A stretch of 64,000 nucleotides of DNA. It comes from Metridium senile. Lineage: Eukaryota > Cnidaria > Anthozoa > Actiniaria > Metridiidae. The notes beneath the pieces were generated by a model. The model did not search any database. It worked only from the letters and a program-made list of their open reading frames with translations, and had not been told where the DNA came from. The position numbers and the translations under genes were made by a program. This document shows positions 22,789 to 33,800 of the stretch, piece after piece (positions within the stretch are counted from its first letter, which is position 1; each line of letters begins with the position of its first letter). The stretch spans positions 436,501 to 500,500 of the forward strand of contig OX459106.1 in NCBI GenBank assembly GCA_949775045.1, read 5' to 3'.

Positions 22789-23480
22789 AGAATGAATTTG
22801 TAACACCGTAAAAAATGTTAACTTAATTTTACTGACGTTTCGAGCTTTAGCTCTTCGTCCGAGTAAAAGAGTTAGACTAAAAGAGATACCTGCAAGTATT
22901 AGATCTATGTATATGCACGGGTAACCATGAATTCATATTCCTTTTTATATAACAAATCAAGAAATTGAACTCTATTGATAATTGGCTATGTGTTTCTTTT
23001 TTTTTACAATGACCTATACAATAAGTTAGCAATTATTTAATTTATACTTACGATTTATCAATAACAAGGCGAGTTATAATTCTTCTTCTTTTGCGGATGG
23101 CTCAGAATTATGTATCGAAAGTAACTTGTCGAAAGCAGACTCCTGACGAGACCTTAGACACACTAAAGTGTGTTGTTTAAGCGATTCGAAACAAGAAAAA
23201 AATCAGGTGTCAGTTCATGTTAATGTCAATAAGAACTTGAAACGGGAAAGCAGTTAAGAGTTAAGAGAGTTTGCGTTGAGGCTGAGATTTGTTTTGCACT
23301 TGAAACTATTTGCACTTGAAACTATTTGCACTTGAAACTATTTAATTAAAAAAAGTGTGCTGCTTAAGCGATTCAAAGCAAGCAAAAAAAATCGGTCATT
23401 TCGTGTTAGTGTATTAGATCATATACATATGCATCAGATCATATACATATATTTTGCACATTATAGAGTGCTAACATTAT

Positions 23481-23570
23481 ACCTGTGAAACAAGTAGTAC
23501 TAATTAGTACTAAATAGTGCTAATTAAACAATAGAAAACAATAGAATTAGCATAAAATATCGGCACTATT
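23481..23570. repeat. Dispersed repeat, copy 2 (first copy at 16685)
   Basis: The same ACTAATTAGTACTAAATAGT and ACAATAGAATTAGCATAAAA blocks are found in the same order. Confidence 0.75.
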
Positions 23571-24059
23571 TAACTATTTAACTGCACGCTTTTAACGTTT
23601 GTACTCTAAGGATGTATTAAAATTATTAAAATTATTCATAAGAACTTGAAATAAAAAGAATTTAGTTAAGAGAGTTTACATTGAGGCTGAGATGTGTTTT
23701 GCACTTGAAACTATTTGAATAAATCACAGTCTTAATGAAAAATAAATACACAAGATGAGTCAAAAATTAATCTCCATAAAACAATATGAAGCTTGCTGAC
23801 GTTTGAACCGTTTTTAAACGAAATTTAAAAAAAATGCTTTATATTTTCGTATAAAATAATATATTTCAATGTTATGCTTCAGAAGAACACAAAGCAATAA
23901 AAAAAAGAATAATATTATAAGTTCTCAAAAAACTTGCAGAAAAATGGGACTGTATAGATTAGATTCGATTAAGCTATGTATTTCTCCTATTTTTCTATAT
24001 TCTGGAAACTTAACTTTACTAATTTCCTAATTTTGTACATTTTTATTCCAATTGGTTCC

Positions 24060-24530
24060 CTATAAACACTGAAGCAGTCTACACTAGTTTAACCGCTAGT
24101 TATCGTACATTTACTCCAAATGAATTGTTTCATTAGAAACACAGACGCAGTCTACACTAGTTTAACCTCTAGTTATCGTACATTCTTACTCCAATTGTTA
24201 TCTTAAAAACATCGACGCAGTCCACACTAGTTTAACCGCTAGTTATCGTACATTTTTACTCCAATTGTTTTCTTATAAACACTGACGCAGTCCACACTAG
24301 TTTAACCGCTAGTTATCATACATTTACTCCAAATGAATTGTTTCATTAGAAACCCTGACGCAGTCTACACTAGTTTAACCTCTAGTTAACGTACATTCTT
24401 ACTTCAATTGTTATCTTAAAAACATCGACGCAGTCCACACTAGTTTAACCGCTAGTTATCGTACATTTTTACTCCAATTGATTCCTGGCCTTACAAACAC
24501 TGACGGAGTCCACACTAGCCAGTATAACAA
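24060..24530. repeat. Minisatellite of about 70-bp units with higher-order structure
   Basis: There are seven units built on GACGCAGTCCACACTAGTTT, AACCGCTAGTTATCGTACAT and TTTACTCCAATTG. The variant with TGAATTGTTTCATTAGAAAC appears at 24118 and again about 213 bp later, so three units form a higher-order repeat. The same unit occurs at 60222-60480. Confidence 0.85.
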
Positions 24531-24677
24531 ACAAAAACCACACGCAAACACACACAGGCAGACAGACAACTTCAAACAATTTTGAATGAGCAAATCTAAA
24601 GATTTATTTTAAAATCATATCAAATCTCAAGCTATGCTAAAGCACAATTTGCACTACTACATATCAGAGTAACTTAA

Positions 24678-24745
24678 TCAGCTTATTCTTCGTTTCCTTT
24701 GTTTCTTTGCATTGGGCTTTTGTGGTTCCACTGAAGGGAGTGCAT
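24678..24745 (-). CDS. Possible terminal exon with basic C-terminus
   Basis: After a TTTTTTCAG acceptor the minus strand reads ALPSVEPQKPNAKKQRKRRIS and a stop, in the frame needing phase-1 input. KKQRKRR would be a nuclear-localisation-like basic cluster. No partner exon was established, and other frames in the segment also stay open briefly, so this is tentative. Confidence 0.25.
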
Positions 24746-25289
24746 CTGAAAAAAGAAATAAAAAAATGATGCATGATTGCTTTCTGTTCAAAAATGACAA
24801 ACTATAATTCAATGGCGAAAAATATTTTATTTAATTAATTTTATTTTTACAAAAGCCGTAAGCGTTAGAGTGCAAACTGACTATATACATGAAATATCAT
24901 CAAATTACTGCTGTGGAATAGAGGGCAAACACTATATCCATGAAAAAGAATCAAATTGCTACTGTGGAATAGTTTTTATTTAAAAAACAAGTAGAGTTGT
25001 AATAATGGATTGTTTCCTTTTGTATTTGATGTTTCTGGTTGGGTGATACTGACTTATAAATAGTCACTGAATAGAACAAAAAAAATCCCTTTTTAATATC
25101 AAAATTCTTCAAGACTGGACACGTGTTCCCTACTAATGGGGGAGGCTCAGACACACACTCACTACCTCTACGTTTAATTATTTTGCACACAATTCATCTC
25201 CATTTTAGAAACTGTTAGTTAGTAACTATTTTGGCTTTATTCCATGGCTTTATTGTACGTTTAGGGATCTCTGCATTTGTGGGTACCTT

Positions 25290-25917
25290 CTAGCCTCTGA
25301 ACCTACAATACAGCTTCACCAGAGTAAGTATACGACCTACAGGTCCTGGCAAGAAAGGAGGAAGACTACAGCTGCAAACGGAACTAAGTTTCGGTTGGTA
25401 AGCTCTTCCAACGGCCATGCCCCATTTTCGTCGCAGACGTTCTTGAGCCAAATGACAGTTGTTGGTTACCAAGTTGTATGCACTACCCATCAATGCCTGC
25501 ATCTGCCTTTTCGCTTTCTGGGGTGAGATTCGAGCCCTCGAGTACCTGGAAGTGCTAGTGCCATACTTCTGCCTGGTCCATTTATATTCAGCGCCACTGT
25601 CATCTTTCATAGTTAGTTTCTTGATTGAAAAGAACAAAAATGTATAAGAAACTAGACGTTAAGAAAAAAGGAATCAATTTATTATAAAATGTGTATTTGA
25701 AATGTGCTTGGCAGATATTTAGTTATTGCGTGTTTCAATTCTGAGGGCTGTGTTAGATATTAATTAAGTATGTAGATGAAATATTGATAGAAGGGAGGGA
25801 AGAAAGATAAAAAAAAGAGAGAGAAAGAAACAAACAAACACACAAAGAAAGAAAGAAAGAATGAAAGAAAGAAAGAAAGAAAGAAAGAGAGAAAGAAAGA
25901 AAGAAAGAAAGAAAGAG

Positions 25918-25952
<35 letters not shown>

Positions 25953-26012
25953 CAGAAAGAAAGACAGAAAGAAAGACAGAAAGAAAGAAAAAAGAAAGAA
26001 AAAAAGAAAAAA

Positions 26013-26068
<56 letters not shown>

Positions 26069-26682
26069 AGAAAGAAGACAGAAAGAAAGAAAGAAAGAAA
26101 GAGAGAAAGAGAGAGAGAAAGAAAGAAAGAAAGAAAGAGAGACAGAAAGAAAGAAAGAAAGAAAGAAAGAAAAAAGAAAGAAAGAAAGAGAGAAAGAAAA
26201 AAAGAAAAATGAAGAGAAAAAAAGAAAGAAAGGAAGAAAGAAAGAAAGAAAGAAAGAAAGAGAGAAAGAAAGAGAGAAAGAAAGAGAAACCGAAAGAAGG
26301 TGAGAATGAAAGGAAAAAAATGGAAAGAAGGAGGGAAGGAAGGGACGAGAGAAATATTGAAAGAAGGTGGGGAGGAAAGAAATAAAGAAAAATGGAAAGC
26401 AGGTGGGGAGGAAAGGAATAAAGAAAATCGGATAGAAGGAGGACACACGAAATCATCTCACCACACATCTCTTAAACCAGCAGTTGCTAGTTCTTGTAGG
26501 GTTTGCATCATAAAGGTGAGTCTGTCCATCACCCATGTACTCCAACACACACTTTTTGCCATCGGTCATCTCTAGAATCAGACCTGAATGGGCCACAGCA
26601 CACCATGAAACAAACTTTACGAGTGAAAGGCTACGACGGACGACGTACACACGACGTATGGGGCGGCTGGAACTGCACCTAG
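25290..26682 (-). CDS. Permuted-papain-like protein, copy B (5' exon not found)
   Basis: The exons are 26462-26682 and 25290-25619. Together they align along their length with copy A at 17645-21448. The first exon reads CSSSRPIRRVYVVRRS, then AVAHSGLILEM and HLYDANP. The second reads TMKDDSGAEYKW, then NLVTNNCHLAQERLRRKWGM, and ends CRFRG-stop. Compared with copy A, the last two exons are fused, so one intron has been lost or gained. Both candidate catalytic residues (His and Cys) are kept. A phase-1 signal-peptide exon is expected above 26.7 kb but I could not identify it. The intron is filled by a 650-bp GAAA array. Confidence 0.75.
25790..26450. repeat. (GAAA)n microsatellite, about 650 bp
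   Basis: A GAAA tetramer array with GAGA, GACA and AAAA variants lies between the two exons of papain-like gene B. The long KERKKE and SFFLSF frames are artefacts of the repeat. Confidence 0.97.
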
Positions 26683-26789
26683 CTGCAAAACAAATCCATG
26701 TTTCATAAAAGTTTTTTACTGAAAACACCGCTGTTTTAGAAGATTGGAAAACAAAATAAATGATCTGGGGCACTGGAAAAACTGATAAA

Positions 26790-27600
26790 TTTACAAACTT
26801 TGTAAAATTCCTGTAAATTTCCTGTAAATATACTGTAAATTAAATTTACAGGTTTATAGTATCTTTACATAGTTTGTAAATTTTCCCAAGATTCTGTAAA
26901 TATCTTGAAAATACGTGAGTAAAATGGTTAGAAACCCTGTAAATTTCTGATAAACTCTGTAAATACATCACGCAAACCCTGTAAAAACCCTGTGAATACT
27001 CATAATCAAGACTCTGTAAATATTCTGTAAATCAATTACCCAAAGCCTGTAAATATTCTGTAAATAATTTTACCAAAGCCTGTAAATATTCTGTAAATCA
27101 AATACCCAAAGCCTGTAAATATTCTGTAAATCAATTACCCAAAGCCTGTAAATATTCTGTAAATCAAATACCCAAAGCCTGTAAACATTCTGTAAATCAA
27201 TTACCCAAAGCCTGTAAATATTCTGTAAATCAAATACCCAAAGCCTGTAAATATTCTGTAAATCAATTACCCAAAGCCTGTAAATATTCTGTAAATCAAT
27301 TACCCAAAGCCTGTAAATATTCTGTAAATCAAATACCCAAAGCCTGTAAATATTCTGTAAATCAATTACCCAAAGCCTGTAAATATTCTGTAAATCAATT
27401 ACCCAAAGCCTGTAAATATTCTGTAAATCAATTACCCAAAGCCTGTAAATATTCTGTAAATCAATTACCCAAAGCATGTAAATATTCTGTAAATCAATTA
27501 CCCAAAGCCTGTAAATATTCTGTAAATCAATTACCCAAAGCCTGTAAATATTCTGTAAATGGATTTCCCACAGCCTGTAAATATTCTGTAAATACATAAC
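26790..27600. repeat. 33-bp minisatellite (CCTGTAAATATTCTGTAAAT-based)
   Basis: About 18 nearly identical 33-bp units (27005-27600) alternate between CAATTACCC and CAAATACCC variants. They are preceded by a zone of shorter, diverged CTGTAAAT units (26790-27000). Because 33 is divisible by three, one minus-strand frame stays open as an 11-residue repeat (LQNIYRLWVID). Confidence 0.95.
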
Positions 27601-29240
27601 CGGTACCCAAACCAAACCCTGTAACTACCCAAACCATGCAAATATCACAACATAACTTTGTTTATTATGAATTCAGTGTTAGCAAAATAATATTTTTTAC
27701 TACAAATATAATCAAAGGCCACCTATGGCCAACTCGTGGATCATAATTAGAACATTTTGAAAGCGCTTACAGTTTAGACCGCTCCATTACGATTATGTAA
27801 TTATTTTCTCGGATTAGCTTGAGATGATTTGAAGCGAAAAATAAGTATTCAATGTTGTTGTTTTATTTGTATTTTTTTGGTTGTCGTCCGTTTCCCTTAC
27901 GGTCCGTCGTTCCCTCAGTCCGTGATCCGCTGACAAGTCTGATATTTACCTGGTTCGATCTTCGGTTCGTGCAGAGATACATGCGAGTTCAAAGAGTGTC
28001 TAAGAAACAGTGTTATTAAGTTGTTCTTGCAAAATAAACGCCAGAAAAAGCAAAATAGATAGTCATTGAAGCAATTGGTGTTATATTTGAGGCGATTTGG
28101 GCTGTTGGGGTAGTTTTTAGAGAGGCCGTTTTAGCTGTTTATTTGTTGTTGTCGAGGTCAACCTGGAGGTTTAAAACCGATCACGTTATCTCACATATTG
28201 TAAAGAAATAAATATTACTTTCATCTACATATACATAGATCGTTAAGTTGAACTACTAGATAATAGGGTGAAGCGATTTAAGTTTTGCGAATAAGTTTGT
28301 TGTTCTGTGCAAGAAGCTAAGAGCTCGAGAATCGCCTGTTTCAATCGCCGTTCGAATTTGTACGAATTAATAGTAGTCAATAAAATTAAACTATTGACAG
28401 ATAAACTGGTTACTTTAATCAAAAATATAAAAGAAATAATTACAATAAGCAATATATTTACCCTACAACATCACTAAAACAACTATACTGTTGTTGTCTT
28501 CACTTCTAGTGTGTATCGTACTCTCTAAGAATGCTTACCGGAAATACTGTTAAATATCCAGTAATAACAGCTTCGTCCTTTGTAACTGGTTGTGAATCCA
28601 TTCCATAGCATTATGAAAGGATGGATAAAAAGTAGCTTCTGTTTATAGCAGTGAAGATATCTCGATAAATTTGATCATAATAAGTTGGCTCGCTTAGTTC
28701 GCTCGTAAATTGCATGATCTTTAGTAAAATTCACAGTGACCATTTCCGAAAACATTCGACATAAACTTATGTGTAATTCTACTGCGAATCGTGTGGCGTG
28801 AGCACATAAAATATGAGAGTATTCGCGATTACTTCGACCGAAAAATCATTCCTTCAAATATCCATGTGCTCGAAGTACGCTGACCGAGATCTTGGGGCTC
28901 AAAAGTTTACACTGACGGTCTAGTGAGTGAGCGAGTGAGCGAGTGAGTGAGTGAGTGAGTGACACTTCCGGTTCAAAAGCCCCATCCCAATAACTCGAGG
29001 ATCTTCGATCCACGAGTTAAAAACCGTAACAATAACTCGAGTTCTCTTATAATTTGAAAAGAATGAACTGTTTGGCGAAATTCTCAATTTCATGAACTCT
29101 ACTTCCCGGTTAATTTTTTTTTAATGTTTGAAATGAACCATAACAATAGCAAATACTTTTGGGTATACTGTGTAATTTTAAGGTGTTTTTGCAATTCATT
29201 GTACACATGGGCCGGATTTTCCAGATACTTATCTGGTTAG
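27601..29240. other. Mostly unassigned stretch
   Basis: The stretch holds one short exon candidate at 28539-28601 and a GAGT/GAGC run at 28920-28960. The minus-strand frame at 28243-28452 shows no recognisable motif. Confidence 0.5.
28539..28601 (-). CDS. Possible first coding exon of an unidentified gene
   Basis: The minus strand reads MDSQPVTKDEAVITGYLTVFP followed directly by a good donor (GTAAGC), in phase 0. No downstream exon could be linked. It does not fit papain-like gene B, which needs a phase-1 donor. Confidence 0.3.
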
Positions 29241-29242
29241 TT

Positions 29243-29897
29243 TAGAGTGGTTTCCATTAACCTCTGAGACAAAGTGTAAAAAGAGTAAATAAGGATTTAT
29301 TATCCAACTAGTCATAGACGAGTAAAAATATCGCAGGAGTAGGACTGGATCAAGTAAAAATATCCAGCGATATTTTTACTCGTCTATCTATCCCTGAAGT
29401 AAAACAATATTTTCCATTATAAAATAACAAAAACCTTTAGATTGGATAATAAATAACTTATTAAACAGTTTGATGTGTAATATGGCTGGATATTTTACTC
29501 GTTAACTTGCATTTTCACTCACCCGGAGGCTCGTCAAAATACAGCGTTTCACTCGTAAAATATCCAGACATATTACACATCAAACTGTCTAATAAGATAT
29601 ATTTAGTCACACAAATGAAAAGCAAACAAACAAGTCAAATTTGACTGTATTTCACGGGTTAGAGCGCAAACACTTAATCCGTGAAACAAAATCTAAATTA
29701 TTTAGTGAGTTTACTCGCTCAACCAGAACAGTCTAAGAAAAGGCAAATACAAAGGAAACAATACTTCATTATAGCTTTACTTGTCTAAAATATTCACTAC
29801 CAGTCACCAAATAAGAACTATCAGACAGTATCAAATAGATCAGTATCACCATAGATTTCATGGATTAAGTGTTTGCGCTCTAATGAAAACCACTCTA
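29243..29897. mobile_element. Composite inverted-repeat element with nested MITEs
   Basis: TAGAGTGGTTTCCATTAA and TTAATGAAAACCACTCTA form the outer ends. Nested inside are a palindromic element at 29454-29597 (CTTATTAAACAGTTTGATGT / ACATCAAACTGTCTAATAAG) and a pair GAGCGCAAACACTTAATCCG (29661) / ATTAAGTGTTTGCGCTC (29855). A half copy of the 29454 element occurs at 40275-40350. Confidence 0.75.
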
Positions 29898-29936
29898 ATC
29901 TCATAAAACTATCATAAATATGGATAATATAAAAAA

Positions 29937-30380
29937 ATACATTTTAAATATTAAATAACTTCTAGATGATTTGTAAAGATCTGAATATAGAAATACCAAA
30001 ACTACTCTATAAATCTCTTAAAAAATGTAAAACTATCAAATAAATAATTAAATAAATATATAAAATATTATAAATACATTTGAAACTATTAATAAAGTTT
30101 TAGATGATTCGTAAATAAATAAAAAGCTGAATAAAAAGCTTTAACAATACATTTGAAACTATTAAACTATTAATATTAAATATATAAAATATTATAAATA
30201 TATTTGAAACTATTAATAAAGTTTTAGATGATTCGTAAATAAATAAAAAGCTGAATAAAAAGCTTTAACAATACATTTGAAACTATTAAACTATTAATAT
30301 TAAATATATAAAATATTATAAATATATTTGAAACTGTTAATAAAGTTTTAGATGATTCGTAAAAAAAAAAAAAGCTGAAT
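29937..30380. repeat. AT-rich tandem repeat of about 124-bp units
   Basis: The unit contains AAACTATTAATAAAGTTTTA, GATGATTCGTAAATAAATAA and AAAGCTGAATAAAAAGC. It repeats at about 30075, 30199 and 30323. It is the expanded first copy of the block that also surrounds 30640-30820. Confidence 0.85.
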
Positions 30381-30387
30381 AAAAAGA

Positions 30388-30624
30388 TTACTTAAATTTC
30401 AAATTGTTGTATTTTATAGTGTCTTTAGAATTGATTCTAAAGACTTCGATCCCAAAAATTGATTCAGAAAGAAGCTGGCATAGCTGTTTCTTTTTGGTGC
30501 ATCCTTTGATGCCAGCAACCCCGTTTTCTTTACATACTTCCTTTAGTTTCTCCATGCTGACATTAGAGATGCGCAGTTCTTTTAGGTAGAACAAACTTAT
30601 AATAATGCCTTCCTCAAATGTAAT
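30388..30624 (-). pseudogene. Extra copy of the terminal exon of the SAM/SAP-like gene
   Basis: This exon copy is offset by exactly 433 bp from 30821-31057. It keeps the acceptor (TTTAG), the frame and the stop. The visible protein difference is KENGV versus KEKGV. It would only be used if splicing skipped the upstream copy, which has its own stop, so it is either an alternative last exon or a recent non-functional duplicate. Confidence 0.7.
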
Positions 30625-30820
30625 CTAAATATCAAATAACTTCTAGATGATTTGTAAAGATCTGAATATAGAAATACCAAAACTACTCTATAAATCTCTT
30701 AAAAAATGTAAAACTATCAAATAAATAATCAAATAAATATATAAAATATTATAAATATATTTGAAACTGTTAATAAAGTTTTAGATGATTCGTAAAAAAA
30801 AAAAAAGCTGAATAAAAAGA

Positions 30821-33800
30821 TTACTTAAATTTCAAATTGTTGTATTTTATAGTGTCTTTAGAATTGATTCTAAAGACTTCGATCCCAAAAATTGATTCAG
30901 AAAGAAGCTGGCATAGCTGTTTCTTTTTGGTGCATCCTTTGATGCCAGCAACCCCTTTTTCTTTACATACTTCCTTTAGTTTCTCCATGCTGACATTAGA
31001 GATGCGCAGTTCTTTTAGGTAGAACAAACTTATAATAATGCCTTCCTCAAATGTAATCTAGGAGTAAACAAAAATGGTCGTTTTCAGTCAGATGACCTTG
31101 CTGGTGACATAGATATTCATTGCATGACAATGGGCCTTACACAATGAAGTACAGAGTGCAGATCAATGGGAATCAAACACCAATGTTGAATTTGGGAGCT
31201 ATATTGTCATGTGAAGATGGTATATGAATGAGTAAAGAAAATGTTGTCCCTTACCAGACCAGCTTCCATAAAAGCTCTCTTGTTTTCTTTCTTTTTTTCA
31301 TTTATTTTTTTCTCGTACTCTGAGATTTGAGGCTCATCCTACATGTATATAAGTAGAAAAAAATGTAAGTACACTTTTTATTGCTCCACTAAATGTACAG
31401 TTGCCTGTGAAATCCATTAAAAGTGAATAATCCCAGAGCTCAGACAGGGATATAGGTAATAAAGAGGTCTTGAGTTCAATTTGGTAATAATTTGCATGAG
31501 TGTGTTTTTCAAAGAGTTGAAATTGCATGTGACAATGAACAGCGAACAACCATTTCCATGATTCAATCTGATTACTCAAACTGTTTTCTTTTGTTTATCA
31601 ACCAATCAGCAACGTGTAAACTCTGTACCTATTACACATTTTTGCACCAATTACAGATTTCTGTACTGCTGTAATTGCATTGTACAAATGTAATTGCACT
31701 GAATTATGTATTAACAGAGATTTCATCATACAATTAGAATTGAGTAATTTTTTCATGTGTATTATTAATTATGGAATCAGTCTTCACTTAACAGTACTTT
31801 TGTAGAATCAATACCATGCTTTTAAAGTGCTTATGAAGTCAAAAATGGGACATATTTCCCTAAATTCTAGACATCTTAGTTAATCGATTCCCGTTGTCAG
31901 AATTCAATTTGAAGCAATTGGGAATATTTTATCGATCTTTAAACATCGTTGTGACCACGCCCTGGCCGGGATTTTTCGGTCTGGGGCGAGTTACCGGAGG
32001 TGACGACACAAGTTACTGCATTGAAGTGTCAACTGAGGATTCATTTTGACAACTTTACTTCAAGAGAAGTTGTAAAAGTATATCTAGTCTCGTTTGTTGT
32101 CAACATTTCACGAAAGATTCATTCGACAAGAATTATAATGTGGAAGGAACAGACTATGTAAGGAAGGAGAAAGCTTGACACGACTGGTATTCGACATTAA
32201 ACTCGCCATGGATTTGCCCGATCAGGCTTATACATATATCATTTTAAATCTCACGATGTCTAGAATTGAGGGAAATATGTCCCATTTTTGACTTCATAAG
32301 CACTTTAAGACCCGTTACATTACCTCAATATCCGATGCTGACTCACATACCTCCATCTAATAAAGTAAATTTACAGTCAACACATTTGACATCTTGTACG
32401 ATTCTCCGAATATTCAAAATGAATATTCGAATAATCAAATGAATATTCGTATAATAAAATAAATATTTGTAAGTTCATAGAACCTATAACAGAAAGATTT
32501 CAACTCAGTTTAATATATTAAGGGAGTTCCACACTAAGATGATGTACATACGTTTTCTTCAACCCCAAAATTACTTGCTGATGCAGTTTCCTAGAGTTAA
32601 GAAAAGATAAATAATGAACAACTCACACATACCGTATATATCCAGCATTGATTATATGACAATCTACATTCTAAATGTACAATAAAACTAAAGCATCTTG
32701 TGGTACCAGGATGCCATGTTCATATTGTAACATGTTCATTTGAATATCAATGCTTCTCACACAAAACAATTTATGAGTGCTATACCTCAGAATTAGCACC
32801 ACTTTTATCAACCTAAAAGACAAAAGACTTCATGTAAAAATAGGCAAAATACTAAGTACTTATTGACTGAGTGGGAGGGCCGTACGGGGGAAATATTTGG
32901 CTCGCGGTCATGACGTACAAAATGACCAAGAGCCAAATATTTTTCCGTACCCTGGTGCAAATCCTGGACAGGATCCTGTCTAGGATCAGGATCCTACACA
33001 GGATCCTGTCTAGGATTAGATTCCTGTGTAGGATCCTGTTGAGTGTCAGGATCCTATGTAAGATCCTGTCTAGGATTAAGTTCCTATACAGGATCCTGTC
33101 TAGGAGTTGGTTCCTATACAGGATCCTGTTGAGGGTCAGGATCCTATGCAGGATCCTGTCTAGGAATTCTTTAGTTCCTACACAGGATCCTGTCTAGGAT
33201 TTCTGTAGTTCCTACACAGGATCCTGTCTAGGATTTCTGTAGTAATTCCTACACAGGATCCTGTCTAGGATTTCTGTAGTTCCTACACAGGATCCTGTCT
33301 AGGATTTCTGTAGTTCCTACGCAGGATCCTGTCTAGGATTTTCACCAGGGTACGGCCCGACCTAACTCAGTCAATAAGTTTTTTATCATATGACTCGTAT
33401 ATTTTGTCCGGCGCGCGCCATTTTTTGTAATGTCTCGAGTAGCTGGTCCGTACAGGTTTAGCAAATTTAAAAACATAGACCAAGTTGAGTTCTGTGCATC
33501 CTTAAAAGTTGAAACTTACATTTCTGGGTTGTTGAGGCTCTGCACGGGAAGTGGACTTAACCTAAAAAAGAGATGAAGAAAAAATGCATAAAAAAATACC
33601 TGGCCGCCGCCGGGTACACGAAAAAGTGGGGTTTGCTAGCAGGCTCTCCTTTCCCTTCCTCCCCCATCCCATCCCCCCATCTTCCTAAATCCCCATCCCC
33701 AATCCTCTAAGAGCCAGCAATGCAGGCTGGTAAATACACTGTATGAACTATGACTTACTTGTTTTGTGTTTTGGGGAGGTTCAGTCTTGGCCCTCCTTTT

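Noticed and set aside
25753..26575. Long frames on both strands (FFLSF and KERKK types)
   Set aside because: They come from a GAAA array that lies inside the intron of papain-like gene B.
27005..27600. Regular 33-bp repeats considered as a CRISPR array
   Set aside because: The units are contiguous with no unique spacers and the context is eukaryotic. This is a minisatellite.
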